From Chromobacterium subtsugae (GTDB lineage Bacteria; Pseudomonadota; Gammaproteobacteria; Burkholderiales; Chromobacteriaceae), in contig NZ_JYKA01000005.1 in NCBI RefSeq assembly GCF_001676875.1, positions 310,001 to 374,000 of the forward strand: a stretch of DNA of 64,000 nucleotides, in the 5' to 3' direction. Each line of letters begins with the position of its first letter. The stretch's first letter is position 1. The notes beneath the pieces were generated by a model that was not told the DNA's origin, did no database searches, and saw only the letters and a list, made by a program, of their open reading frames with translations. Position numbers and translations under genes: made by a program. Of this stretch, positions 42,299 through 51,319 are shown one piece after another.

Positions 42299-44624
42299 GC
42301 ATCTGGGATCCAGCCGTCCGCAACGCTGGCTGGCCGCCGTCTGGCTGGCCATCCTGCTGGCCGTGGCCGGCCATAACGGCTGGCTGTGGCTGGGCGGCCA
42401 CGCGCGGCTGGAAACCGACATCCTGGCGATGCTGCCGCAAAACCGCCAGGACCAGGCGGCCCAGGACGCCACCCGCCAGCTGGCCGACGCCGCCGCGCGC
42501 CGCGTGGTGGTGCTGGTGGGCGCGCGTGACTGGGCCGACGCCCGCCGCGCCGGCGACGCCTACGCCGCCGCCATCCGCGCATCCGGCCAGCCGCTGGCGC
42601 CGCGCTACCGGGTGGGCGCGCAGGAAAGCGACAACTGGCTGGACTTCTACGCCGCCTACCGCGGCCAGCTGCTCGGCGACGATACCCGCCGGCAACTGCG
42701 GCAAACCGCGCCCGCCGCGCTGGCGGAACAGGCCGCCGCCGCCTTGTTCCAGCCAGTGGGCATGCCCAGGCTGGGACGCTGGCAGGACGATCCGCTGAAT
42801 GTCTACGGCCAATGGCTGGGCGAGCGCGCCGCGCAAAGCCGGGTGCGGGTGCGGGACGAGCGCTTGTCGCTGTCCGGCGCCGACATGCAGTACGCGCTGA
42901 TCATGCTGGAGCAGCAAGGCCCGGCGTTCTCGGTGGCGGCGCAGCAGGCGATGCTGCCGGCGCTGCGCCAAGCCGAGGCCGCCGCCCGCCAGGCGGTCCC
43001 GCATGCCCAGATCATCCAGGGCGGCGTGCCGCTGTTCGCCGCCTTCGCCGCCAGCGCCGCCGAGCGCGAAGTCCACACCATAGGACTGGGTTCCTTGCTG
43101 GGCATTCTGCTGCTGACGGTGCTGGCCTTCAGCGGCATTCGCCCGCGCATCCTGGTGACGCTGTCCATCGCCGCCGGCCTAGGCTGCGCCATTTCGCTCA
43201 CCTCGCTGCTATTCGGCAAGCTGCACCTGATCACCCTGGTGTTCGGCGCCAGCCTGATCGGCGTGGCGGAAAACTACGGCAACAATTACTACGCCTATCG
43301 GCTGGGCAAGCCGGCCGGCGAGCGCTGGGCGATGCTGCGCGGCCAGCGCGCCACCATGTGGCTGGCCTTCGCCACCACCGCCATCGGCTACGCGCTGCTG
43401 GCGCTGGCTCCCTTCCCCGGGCTACGGCAGATGGCGGTGTTTTCCGTGACCGGCCTGTTCGGCGCCTTCGTCACCACGCTGTGCTGCCTGCCCTTCGCCG
43501 ACCGCGGCGAGATGCCGTTCAACCGCTTCGCCCGCGCGCTGGGCGGCTGGCGCCGGCGCTGGCCGCGCTGGGGACGCAACCGCTTCAGCCTGCTGCTGGG
43601 CCTGGCGATGGCCGCCGCGCTGCTGGCCGGCTTCGCCGTCCTGAAAACCAATGACGACATCCGCGCGCTGCAAAACGCGCCGCAAAGCCTGCTGCAGGAC
43701 CAGCGCCGCATCGGCGAACTGATGGAAATGGCCGGCCCGGCGCAATTCTACCTGGTGAGCGGCGACAGCCCGGAGCAGGTGCTGCGCCGCGAAGAAGCGC
43801 TGAAAACCCGGCTGGCGCCGCTGATCGCCGCCGGCCAGCTCAAGGGCGTGCAGGCGATTTCCGACTGGGCGCCGTCGCAGGCGCGCCAACTGGCAGACCG
43901 GCGATTGCTGCAACAAACGGTGTTCGCGCCCGGCGGCGTGCTGGCGCTGGCCTCCGCCCGCCTGGGCCAGCCTGCCGCCGCCGCGCCGCCGCCCGCCGCC
44001 TTCCAGCCGCTGACGCTGCAGGCCTGGCTGGCCGCGCCGGTGTCCGAACCCTTGCGCGCGCAATGGCTGGGCCGCTTCGGCCAGGGCTACGCCAGCGTGG
44101 TGATGCTGCGCGGCCTGGCCGGCCCGTCCATACTGCCCTTGCTGGCGCGGCAGGCCGAACCCGCCGCCGGCGTCCGCTTCATCGACAAGGCCGGCGAGGT
44201 GTCCGGCCTGATGCGGCACTACCGCCAGTTGATGAGCTGGGTGATCGCCGCCAGCTACCTGCTGGTGCTGGCCATGCTGTGGCGGCGCTTCGGCCGCCAG
44301 GCCTGGCGCGCGCTGCTGCCCACGCTGCTGGCCAGCCTGCTGACCGTGGCGCTGTCGGCGCTGCTGGGGCAGCCGCTGCAGCTGTTCACCATCCTGGCCC
44401 TGCTGCTGATTCTGGGCATGGGGGTTGATTACGGCGTGTTCCTGCTGGCCGACGACGATCCGCGCGCCTTTCTGTCGGTGACGCTGGCCGCGGCCGGCAC
44501 CCTGCTCTCATTCGGCCTGCTGGCGCTGTCGTCCACCCCGGCGCTCACCGCCTTCGGCCTGACCATGCTGCTGGGCATCAGCCTGTGCTGGCTGCTCAAC
44601 CCCCTATTCACCCCAAAAACATAA
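42291..44624 (+). CDS. MMPL/RND-type exporter of the APE cluster
   Basis: Inner-membrane exporter of 777 aa in the MMPL superfamily (COG4258). It has the duplicated RND layout: a single helix at 12-34, a large periplasmic loop, a bundle of five helices (residues about 260-410), a helix near 425-445, a second periplasmic loop, and a last bundle (about 640-775) with LILGMGVDYGVFLLADDDPR. Both bundles carry acidic/Tyr residues of the proton relay (GVAENYGNNYYAY and GMGVDYGVF). It likely flips or extrudes the aryl polyene lipid to the LolA-like carrier. Confidence 0.88.
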   Translation: MTEHLGSSRPQRWLAAVWLAILLAVAGHNGWLWLGGHARLETDILAMLPQNRQDQAAQDATRQLADAAARRVVVLVGARDWADARRAGDAYAAAIRASGQPLAPRYRVGAQESDNWLDFYAAYRGQLLGDDTRRQLRQTAPAALAEQAAAALFQPVGMPRLGRWQDDPLNVYGQWLGERAAQSRVRVRDERLSLSGADMQYALIMLEQQGPAFSVAAQQAMLPALRQAEAAARQAVPHAQIIQGGVPLFAAFAASAAEREVHTIGLGSLLGILLLTVLAFSGIRPRILVTLSIAAGLGCAISLTSLLFGKLHLITLVFGASLIGVAENYGNNYYAYRLGKPAGERWAMLRGQRATMWLAFATTAIGYALLALAPFPGLRQMAVFSVTGLFGAFVTTLCCLPFADRGEMPFNRFARALGGWRRRWPRWGRNRFSLLLGLAMAAALLAGFAVLKTNDDIRALQNAPQSLLQDQRRIGELMEMAGPAQFYLVSGDSPEQVLRREEALKTRLAPLIAAGQLKGVQAISDWAPSQARQLADRRLLQQTVFAPGGVLALASARLGQPAAAAPPPAAFQPLTLQAWLAAPVSEPLRAQWLGRFGQGYASVVMLRGLAGPSILPLLARQAEPAAGVRFIDKAGEVSGLMRHYRQLMSWVIAASYLLVLAMLWRRFGRQAWRALLPTLLASLLTVALSALLGQPLQLFTILALLLILGMGVDYGVFLLADDDPRAFLSVTLAAAGTLLSFGLLALSSTPALTAFGLTMLLGISLCWLLNPLFTPKT

Positions 44625-44642
44625 AAGAAATAAAGCGAAGAC

Positions 44643-45737
44643 ATGGAAACTGGCTCTCAAACCCTGCAAGACAAAAGCTTCTCTCCCGCGCGCCAAAGCG
44701 TGATGGACGCGCGTTTCGAAGCGCAAAAGATCGCCTTCGGCCCGGTCGTGTTCCAATGTGTGCGCATCGCCTGGAAGCGCGGCATCCTGAAAGCCCTGGC
44801 CGAAGCCGGCGAGAAGGGCCTGTCCATCGCCGAGCTGGCCGCCGCCGGCGACTTCACCGTCTACACGCTGAAGCTGGTGCTGGAAACCTGCCTGTCCGCC
44901 GGCGTGGTGGAGTTGCGCCAGGGCCGCTACGCGCTGGACAAGACCGGCTTCTGCCTGCTGTCCGACCCCATCACCCAGATCAACCTCGACTTCATCCATG
45001 ACGTCTGCTACCAGGGCCTGTTCGAGCTGGAGCGTTCGCTGGACGAGGAAAAACCGCACGGCCTGGCCGCGCTGGGCCAGTGGGACACCATCTACCAGGG
45101 CCTCGCCACGCTGCCGGAGCCGGCGCGCGAAAGCTGGCTGCGCTTCGACCACTTCTACTCCGACACCTCGTTCCCGGCCATCCTGCCCGACGTGTTCGCC
45201 ACGCGCCCGCGCAAGCTGATGGACATCGGCGCCAATACCGGCAAGTTCACGCTGGCCGCGCTGGCGCACGACGCCGAGGTGGAGATGCACCTGGTCGACC
45301 TGCCGGGGCAGCTGGCAGTGATCGAAAAGACGCTGGCGGAAAAAGGCCTGAGCGCGCGCGCCAACCTGCACCCGATAGACATGCTGAACCCGGCGCTGGA
45401 CTTCCCCGCCGGCATGGACGTGATCTGGATGAGCCAGTTCCTGTCCTGCTTCAGCGAGGAGGCGATCGCCAGCATCCTGCGCCGCGCCGCCGCCGCGCTG
45501 GCCGACGGCGGCCGGGTGATGATCCTGGACACGTTGTGGGACCGCCAGCAGCACGACATCGCCGCCTACTGCCTGATCAACACCTCGCCCTACTTCACCG
45601 CGATGGCCAGCGGCAACAGCAAGGTATACCGCGCCGACGACTACATCCGCCTGTGCGAAGCCGCCGGCCTGAAACTGGTGCAAGAGCGCGACGGCATCGG
45701 CTATTGCCACTCTCTGCTGCAGTTCGCCCGCGCATGA
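44643..45737 (+). CDS. SAM-dependent O-methyltransferase of the APE cluster
   Basis: A 364-residue class I methyltransferase of the plant-type O-methyltransferase family. The N-terminal winged-helix dimerisation domain (residues 25-110) has LSIAELAAAGDFTVYTLKLVL, the SAM site is LMDIGANTGKFTLAALA (motif I), followed by VEMHLVDLPGQ and VIWMSQFLSCFSEEA. It most likely methylates the hydroxyl on the aryl head group, a known decoration of aryl polyenes. It starts 18 bp after the exporter, with AAGCGAAG upstream, and overlaps the lipoprotein gene by 4 bp. Confidence 0.85.
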   Translation: METGSQTLQDKSFSPARQSVMDARFEAQKIAFGPVVFQCVRIAWKRGILKALAEAGEKGLSIAELAAAGDFTVYTLKLVLETCLSAGVVELRQGRYALDKTGFCLLSDPITQINLDFIHDVCYQGLFELERSLDEEKPHGLAALGQWDTIYQGLATLPEPARESWLRFDHFYSDTSFPAILPDVFATRPRKLMDIGANTGKFTLAALAHDAEVEMHLVDLPGQLAVIEKTLAEKGLSARANLHPIDMLNPALDFPAGMDVIWMSQFLSCFSEEAIASILRRAAAALADGGRVMILDTLWDRQQHDIAAYCLINTSPYFTAMASGNSKVYRADDYIRLCEAAGLKLVQERDGIGYCHSLLQFARA

Positions 45738-46303
45738 TCCGCCTGCGCCGCCTCCTGCCCCTGTGCCTGTGCCTGGTTCTGCTGGCCGGCTGCCAGAGCG
45801 CGCCCGCGCCGCAGCCGCGCCTGCCGGCCATCGCCCTGTCGCCGGCCAGCCTGGGCCTCAGCCTGAGCCTGGCCCAGCGCCTGAGCGCGGCGCCGCTGGA
45901 CCCGCGCGACGGCACGCCCTCGCCGGCGCTGGACGTGCAGCTGGAAATCGACGGCGACCGGCTGCAATTGGCCGGCCTGGCGCTGGGACAGCGCATCCTG
46001 CGGCTGAGTTGGGACGGCAAGACGCTGCAAAGCCAGCGCAGCCCCTTGCTGCCCGCCAGCGTCGACGAAGCGCGCATCGTGCGCGACATCCAGCTGGCCT
46101 ACTGGCCGCTGCCGGCCTTGCGCGCGGCGCTGCCGGAAGGCTGGACGCTGGAGCAGCGCGGCGCGACGCGCGTGCTCAGCCAGCAGGGGGAGGAAGCGGT
46201 GCGGATAGACAGCCAGGCCGACCCGGCCTGGACCGGCCACAGCGAATTGATCAATCGGCGCGAAGGCTATCGCCTGAGCATAGACTCCGCGCCACTGCAG
46301 TAA
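45734..46303 (+). CDS. DUF3261 lipoprotein of the APE cluster
   Basis: A 189-residue predicted outer- or inner-membrane lipoprotein: a signal sequence with lipobox LLAGC (Cys at about residue 21) and then SAPAPQPRLP. The rest is a beta-rich domain (LDVQLEIDGDRLQLAGLALG, LRLSWDGKTLQSQ) matching the DUF3261 family, which occurs almost only in aryl polyene-type gene clusters. A role in delivering or holding the pigment lipid is inferred. It overlaps the methyltransferase by 4 bp and precedes the first ketosynthase by 10 bp. Confidence 0.8.
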   Translation: MIRLRRLLPLCLCLVLLAGCQSAPAPQPRLPAIALSPASLGLSLSLAQRLSAAPLDPRDGTPSPALDVQLEIDGDRLQLAGLALGQRILRLSWDGKTLQSQRSPLLPASVDEARIVRDIQLAYWPLPALRAALPEGWTLEQRGATRVLSQQGEEAVRIDSQADPAWTGHSELINRREGYRLSIDSAPLQ

Positions 46304-46313
46304 AGATGACGCC

Positions 46314-47501
46314 ATGACGAACGCCGTCTATCTCAACCACCTGGGAGCCCTGTGCAGCGCCGGCCGCGGCCACGCCGCGCTGCGCGAGGCATTGTTCGCG
46401 CCGCCGGCGCCTATTCGGCGGCCCGGCCTCGCGCTGCCCGATGGCCGCGTCTGGCCTAGCGCGCCCTATCAGCAGGCGCTGCCGGACGTGGACTGGCTGC
46501 CGCTGCCGCTGCGCAGCCGCAACAACGCGCTGCTGCTGGCCGCGCTGGAGGATATCCGCGCCGAAGTGGACGCGGCCATCGCCCGCTTCGGCCCCGACCG
46601 GGTGGGCGTGGTGCTGGGCACCAGCACCTCCGGCATAGGCGAGAGCGAAGCCGCCTTCGCCGCGCTGCGGCGCGACGGGCGCTTTCCCGCCGGCTTCCAT
46701 CCGCTGCAGCAGGAACTGGGCTCTCCCGCCGCCCTGCTGCGCCACGCGCTGGGCATAGGCGGCCCGGCGCTGGTGATCTCCACCGCCTGCTCGTCCGGCG
46801 CCAAGGCCCTGGCCAGCGCGGCGCGCCTGTTGCGTTCCGGCCAGTGCGACGCAGTGATCGCCGGCGGCGCCGATTCGTTGTGCCAATTCACCGTGGCGGG
46901 CTTCGCCGCGCTGGATTCGGTCAGCGCCACCGGCTGCAACCCCTTCAGCCGCAACCGCGACGGCATCCACATCGGCGAGGCCGCGGCGCTGTTCCTGATG
47001 AGCCGCGAACGCGGCCCGGTGCGGCTGGCCGGCTGGGGAGAAAGCGCCGACGCGCACCATATCTCGGCGCCCGATCCCAGCGGCCGCGGCGCCGCGGCGG
47101 CCATGCGCCAGGCGCTGGAACGCGCCGGCCTCGCGCCGGCCGACATCGACTACATCAATCTGCACGGCACCGCCACCCAGCAGAACGACGCGATGGAAAG
47201 CCTGGCGGTCAGCCAGCTGTTCGGCGCCGCCGTGCCGGCCAGTTCGACCAAGGGCCTGACCGGCCATACGCTGGGCGCCGCCGGCGCGCTGGAAGCCGCC
47301 TTCGCCTGGCTGACCCTGCACGGCAATCCGGCGGCGCGGCTGCCGGTCCATGTCTGGGACGGCGCGCCCGACGCGGCCCTGCCGCCCCTCAACCTGGTCC
47401 GCCCCGGCCAGGCGGCCGCCACGCCGCCGCGCCGCGCGCTGAGCAATTCTTTCGCCTTTGGCGGCAGCAATGCCTGCCTGATCCTGGAGGCCGCGCAATG
47501 A
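46314..47501 (+). CDS. Beta-ketoacyl synthase of the APE cluster (ApeO-like)
   Basis: Condensing enzyme of 395 aa with all three thiolase-fold catalytic residues: Cys159 in VISTACSSGAKA, His284 in NLHGTATQQND and His318 in GLTGHTLGAAG. It is a FabF-like elongation KS, predicted to pair with the short chain-length factor at 33915 and to extend the polyene on ACP. The ATG at 46314 overlaps nothing; the gene's TGA overlaps the dehydratase start by 4 bp. Assignment as the ApeO-type rather than ApeR-type KS rests on gene order and is less certain. Confidence 0.88.
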   Translation: MTNAVYLNHLGALCSAGRGHAALREALFAPPAPIRRPGLALPDGRVWPSAPYQQALPDVDWLPLPLRSRNNALLLAALEDIRAEVDAAIARFGPDRVGVVLGTSTSGIGESEAAFAALRRDGRFPAGFHPLQQELGSPAALLRHALGIGGPALVISTACSSGAKALASAARLLRSGQCDAVIAGGADSLCQFTVAGFAALDSVSATGCNPFSRNRDGIHIGEAAALFLMSRERGPVRLAGWGESADAHHISAPDPSGRGAAAAMRQALERAGLAPADIDYINLHGTATQQNDAMESLAVSQLFGAAVPASSTKGLTGHTLGAAGALEAAFAWLTLHGNPAARLPVHVWDGAPDAALPPLNLVRPGQAAATPPRRALSNSFAFGGSNACLILEAAQ

Positions 47502-47956
47502 GCGACGAGCTGTACGAAATCGACTCCCTGGTGCCGCACGCCGGCGACATGTCGCTGCTGGACCGCGTATTGTCCGCCGACGCCGACAGCGTGGTGGCCG
47601 AAGTCACGCCGCGGCTGGACCAGCTGTTTTGCCGCGACGGCGAAATCGGCAGCTGGGTGGGCATCGAATACATGGCGCAGACCATAGGCGTCTGGGCCGG
47701 TTTGCGCGCCAAAGCCCAAGGCCGGCCGCCCAAGGTGGGCTTCCTGCTGGGCACCCGCCGCTACACCGCCGAGGTATCGTCCTTCGCGCCCGACGTGCCG
47801 CTGCAGGTGAGCGTGACCCAGCAATTCATTTCCGACAACGGCCTGTGCCAGTTCGACTGTCATATCGACAGCCAGGGCCGGCGCCTGGCCACGGCCCAGC
47901 TCAAGGTGTTCGAGCCGGCCGATATCGATCATTTCATCAAGGAATCCTCGCAATGA
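47498..47956 (+). CDS. 3-hydroxyacyl-ACP dehydratase (COG4706, ApeP-like)
   Basis: A 152-residue hotdog protein. VPHAGDMSLLDRVL carries the catalytic His of this FabZ-related group, WVGIEYMAQTIGVWAG gives the central helix with the Glu, and GFLLGTRRYTAEVSSF is the family signature. It dehydrates 3-hydroxyacyl-ACP in each elongation round, alongside the dehydratase domain of the ligase fusion. Start and stop overlap the ketosynthase and ketoreductase genes by 4 bp each. Confidence 0.87.
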   Translation: MSDELYEIDSLVPHAGDMSLLDRVLSADADSVVAEVTPRLDQLFCRDGEIGSWVGIEYMAQTIGVWAGLRAKAQGRPPKVGFLLGTRRYTAEVSSFAPDVPLQVSVTQQFISDNGLCQFDCHIDSQGRRLATAQLKVFEPADIDHFIKESSQ

Positions 47957-48684
47957 CAGACCATGCCATTCTGGTCACCGGCTCCAGCCGGGGCATAGGC
48001 CGCGCGATCGCCCTGCGTCTGGCCCGCGACGGCCATGACGTGGTGGTGCATTGCCGCAGCCGCCGCGAAGAAGCGGACGCCGTCGCCGCCGAAATCGCCG
48101 CGCTGGGCCGCCAGGCCCGCGTGCTGCAGTTCGATGTGACCGACCGCCAAGCCGCCGCCGCCGCGCTGCTGGCCGACATCGAAGCCCACGGCTGCTACTA
48201 CGGCGTGGTATGCAACGCCGGCCTGGCCCGCGACAACACCTTCGCCGCCATGCCGCCGGAAGACTGGGACCTGGTGGTCAACACCGATCTCGGCAGCTTC
48301 TACAACGTGCTGCAGCCGCTGACCATGCCGCTGGTGCGCCGCCGCAAGCCGGGCCGCATCGTCACGCTGGCTTCGGTATCCGCACTGATGGGCAACCGCG
48401 GCCAAGTCAACTACAGCGCCGCCAAGGCCGGCGTGATCGGCGCCACCAAGGCGCTGGCGGTGGAGCTGGCCAGCCGCGCCATCACCGTCAACTGCGTCGC
48501 GCCCGGCCTGATCGACACCGAAATGGTGGAAGCGCACGTGCTGGATGAAGCGATGAAGATCATCCCGGCGCGCCGCATGGGCAAGCCGGAGGAAGTGGCC
48601 GCGACGGTGAGCTTCCTGATGAGCGAGGACGCCGCCTACATCACGCGTCAGGTGATTTCGGTAAACGGGGGGATGATGGGATGA
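47953..48684 (+). CDS. 3-oxoacyl-ACP reductase, SDR family (ApeQ-like)
   Basis: A classical short-chain dehydrogenase of 243 aa. The cofactor loop is ILVTGSSRGIGRAIA, VCNAGLARD is the NAG motif, and the catalytic Ser, Tyr and Lys lie in TLASVSALMGN and VNYSAAKAGV. The basic residues HCRSRREEA after strand 2 favour NADPH. FabG-like, it reduces the beta-keto group in polyene extension. Overlaps both neighbours by 4 bp. Confidence 0.9.
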   Translation: MTDHAILVTGSSRGIGRAIALRLARDGHDVVVHCRSRREEADAVAAEIAALGRQARVLQFDVTDRQAAAAALLADIEAHGCYYGVVCNAGLARDNTFAAMPPEDWDLVVNTDLGSFYNVLQPLTMPLVRRRKPGRIVTLASVSALMGNRGQVNYSAAKAGVIGATKALAVELASRAITVNCVAPGLIDTEMVEAHVLDEAMKIIPARRMGKPEEVAATVSFLMSEDAAYITRQVISVNGGMMG

Positions 48685-49913
48685 AGCGAGTCGTGATTAC
48701 CGGCGTGGGCGCCCTCAGCCCGCTGGGCCATGATTGGCAAAGCGTGTACGCCCGGCTGCAAGCCGGCCGCAACGTGGTGCAGGTGATGGAGCCCTGGGGC
48801 GAGTACGAAGGCCTGGGCACCCAGGTCGGCGCGCCGGTGCAGCCGTTCGAGCTGCCCGCCCACTACAATCGCAAAACCACCCGCAGCATGGGCCGGGTGG
48901 CGCTGATGGCCACCCGCGCCACCGAAATGGCGCTGGAACAGGCCGGCCTGCTGAACGACCCGCTGCTGGGCAGCGGCCGCATGGGCATTTCCTACGGATC
49001 GTCGTCCGGCTGCCCGGCCAATATGGGCGATTTCGGCCGCATGCTGGTCAGCAAGAACATCGAAGGCATCAACGCCAACACCTACATCCGCATGATGGCG
49101 CACACCGCGCCGGTGAACATCGGCGTGTTCTTCGGCATCACCGGCCGCGTCATCACCACCTCCAGCGCCTGCACCTCGGGCAGCCAGGGCATAGGCTACG
49201 CCTTCGAGGCAATCCAGAGCGGCCGCCAGGTGGCGATGATAGCCGGCGGCGCCGAAGAGCTGGACCCGACCCAGGCGGCGGTGTTCGACACCCTGTTCGC
49301 CACCAGCGTCGCCCACAACGACCAGCCCTCGCTGACGCCGCGCCCGTTCGACGCCGCCCGCGACGGCCTGGTGCTGGGCGAAGGCGCCTGCAGCCTGGTG
49401 CTGGAGGAGCTGGAGCACGCCAAGGCGCGGGGCGCCAACATCCTGGCCGAAATCCTGTCCTTCGGCACCAATAGCGACGGCAAGCACGTCACCCATCCGC
49501 AATCCGCCACCATGGCCGGCGCCATCCGCATGGCGCTGGACGGCGCCCAGCTCGCGCCGTCGGACATTCCCTACGTCAACGCGCACGGCACCGCCACCGA
49601 TCAGGGGGACGTGGCCGAGTCGCACGCCACCCGCGACGTGTTCGGCGAAAAAGTCGCCATCTCTTCGCTGAAGAGCTATATGGGCCACACGCTGGGCGCT
49701 TGCGGCGCGCTGGAAGCATGGATGTCGATAGAAATGATGCGCGAGGGCTGGTTCGCGCCCACGCTCAACCTCACCGAGGTGGACCCGAACTGCGCGCAGC
49801 TGGACTACATCGCAGGCGACGGACGCCGGCTGCAAACCGAGCTGGTGATGAGCAACAACTTCGCCTTCGGCGGCATCAACACCTCGTTGATCTTCCGCCG
49901 CTGGCGCGACTGA
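48681..49913 (+). CDS. Beta-ketoacyl synthase of the APE cluster (ApeR-like)
   Basis: Second condensing enzyme, 410 aa, with Cys164 in ITTSSACTSGSQG, His302 in NAHGTATDQGD and His336 in SYMGHTLGACG, so fully catalytic. It differs markedly from the first ketosynthase, consistent with the known division in aryl polyene synthesis between a KS:chain-length-factor pair and a self-dimerising KS. It ends the tightly coupled APE block. The ATG overlaps the reductase stop by 4 bp. Confidence 0.9.
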   Translation: MKRVVITGVGALSPLGHDWQSVYARLQAGRNVVQVMEPWGEYEGLGTQVGAPVQPFELPAHYNRKTTRSMGRVALMATRATEMALEQAGLLNDPLLGSGRMGISYGSSSGCPANMGDFGRMLVSKNIEGINANTYIRMMAHTAPVNIGVFFGITGRVITTSSACTSGSQGIGYAFEAIQSGRQVAMIAGGAEELDPTQAAVFDTLFATSVAHNDQPSLTPRPFDAARDGLVLGEGACSLVLEELEHAKARGANILAEILSFGTNSDGKHVTHPQSATMAGAIRMALDGAQLAPSDIPYVNAHGTATDQGDVAESHATRDVFGEKVAISSLKSYMGHTLGACGALEAWMSIEMMREGWFAPTLNLTEVDPNCAQLDYIAGDGRRLQTELVMSNNFAFGGINTSLIFRRWRD

Positions 49914-49969
49914 ACCTTCCCGCCGGCCCCGCGGCCGGCACCACCCTTGACTACTAGGAGCATTAGAAG

Positions 49970-50404
49970 ATGAAATTCGCCGCCCCGCTGCTGGCGCTGG
50001 CCCTGGTCGCCGGCCCCGCCATGGCCCGCGACACCGTCGTGCAGATCCCGCTGGCCGACGTGCTGTCCATGCCGGAAGCGCAGGAAAAACTGGATGGTTC
50101 GGTCAAGTTCTACCTCGCCGGCCAGCATACCCCCGCCATCCAGACAAAAATGGGCTCCGATGTATCCAACCAGAAGACCAACGCGCTGAACAAGTCCGAC
50201 GAGCAAGCCTGCCGCTGGGCCATTCTGTCCACGCTGATCTCGTTCCAGGAATCCGCCAAGAAGCGCCACGCCAACGCGGTGGTCGACATCGTCAGCTATT
50301 ACAAGAAGGAAGAGCGCCGCGATAAAGAAACCATCGAATGCCACTCCGGCACGATGATCGCCGGCGCCGCGATCAAGGGCAGCTACGCCAAGATCGGCCG
50401 CTGA
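49970..50404 (+). CDS. Small secreted protein downstream of the APE cluster
   Basis: A 144-residue protein with signal peptide MKFAAPLLALALVAGPAMA and a basic/polar mature part containing two Cys (ACRWA and IECHSG) that may form a disulfide. From memory, homologues next to APE-type loci are often labelled excinuclease ATPase subunit, an evident misannotation because no ATPase motif exists and the protein is exported. AGGAG lies nine bases before the ATG. It is 56 bp after the last ketosynthase and probably co-transcribed; a GC hairpin follows. Confidence 0.75.
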   Translation: MKFAAPLLALALVAGPAMARDTVVQIPLADVLSMPEAQEKLDGSVKFYLAGQHTPAIQTKMGSDVSNQKTNALNKSDEQACRWAILSTLISFQESAKKRHANAVVDIVSYYKKEERRDKETIECHSGTMIAGAAIKGSYAKIGR

Positions 50405-50440
50405 GGCCATGCCGCCGGCCGGCGGCGCGAAGCCGGCAAG

Positions 50441-50459
50441 GCCGCCCGGAACGGGCGGC
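50441..50459. terminator. Terminator between the APE locus and the SpoU gene
   Basis: GCCGCCC-GGAAC-GGGCGGC hairpin between convergent genes, followed on the plus strand by TGCTTATT. No strong U run, but the stem is stable and well placed. Confidence 0.5.
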
Positions 50460-50462
50460 TGC

Positions 50463-51254
50463 TTATTGCTCCAGCTGCCGCACTCGCTCGAACAGGCAAA
50501 CGGTGGCCGCCATCGCCACGTTCAAGGACTCCGCGTGTCCCGGCATCGGGATGCGGATGCGGGCATCCGCCAGGGCCAGCAGCTCGTCGCTGACGCCCGC
50601 CCCCTCGTTGCCGAACACGAAAGCCACCGCCCCGCTCAGATCATGGCCGTACAGCGAGCTGGAACCCTCCAGATGCGTGACCAGCTTGCGCCCGCCAAAG
50701 CCGGCCAATTCGGCGGCTAGGTCGGCGTGCTCGTGGATGCGGAGCGCGAAGTGCGCGCCCATCCCGGCGCGCAGCACCTTGGGCGAAAACACGTCCACGC
50801 AGCCCTTGGACAAAAACACCTCGTAAACGCCCGCCGCCGCGGCGGTGCGCAGAATGGTGCCCAGATTGCCCGGATCCTGAATATCCTCCAGCAGCACTCT
50901 GGCGGCGGACGCCTGCGGCGCGGGCGGCCGCGGCCGTTCGCACAGCGCCAGCAACTCGCCGGCGCTGGCCATGGCCGTCACCTTGGCCATCACCGCCGCC
51001 GGCAGCGTCGCCACCGCGCAACCAGCCGGCAGCCGCGCCAACAAAGCCTGAACCTCGGGATGGCCCTGAGCCTCCTCGTTGACATACAGCCGCGTCAGCG
51101 CGCCGCCAGCTTGCAGGCAGGATTCAGCCAGGTGGATGCCTTCCAGCACCATCACGCCCTCCTTGCGGCGGTCGCGGCTGTGCTGCGCCAGCCTGGCCAG
51201 CGCCTTGACTTCGTCGTTATGGGGTGAGGTGATGGTCTTGGAGATGTAATGCAT
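50463..51254 (-). CDS. SpoU/TrmH-family RNA 2'-O-methyltransferase
   Basis: A 263-residue methyltransferase with a trefoil-knot SPOUT domain: motif 1 LLEDIQDPGNLGTILRTAAAAG, motif 2 AFVFGNEGAGVS, motif 3 IPMPGHAESLNVAMAAT. The N-terminal 100 residues form an RNA-binding substrate domain like RlmB/TsnR. The target is rRNA or tRNA and cannot be fixed. The start at 51254 (MHYISKTITSPHND) is chosen over an upstream Met for family length. It may be the last gene of the motAB-methyltransferase-HDOD run, 65 bp after the HDOD gene. Confidence 0.88.
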   Translation of the reverse strand: MHYISKTITSPHNDEVKALARLAQHSRDRRKEGVMVLEGIHLAESCLQAGGALTRLYVNEEAQGHPEVQALLARLPAGCAVATLPAAVMAKVTAMASAGELLALCERPRPPAPQASAARVLLEDIQDPGNLGTILRTAAAAGVYEVFLSKGCVDVFSPKVLRAGMGAHFALRIHEHADLAAELAGFGGRKLVTHLEGSSSLYGHDLSGAVAFVFGNEGAGVSDELLALADARIRIPMPGHAESLNVAMAATVCLFERVRQLEQ

Positions 51255-51319
51255 GGTCGATTCTTGTGGCGGAGCGAAGGCGAAGGGGCAGAGTGTACCC
51301 GTCCCCCCGCCTTCTTGCA

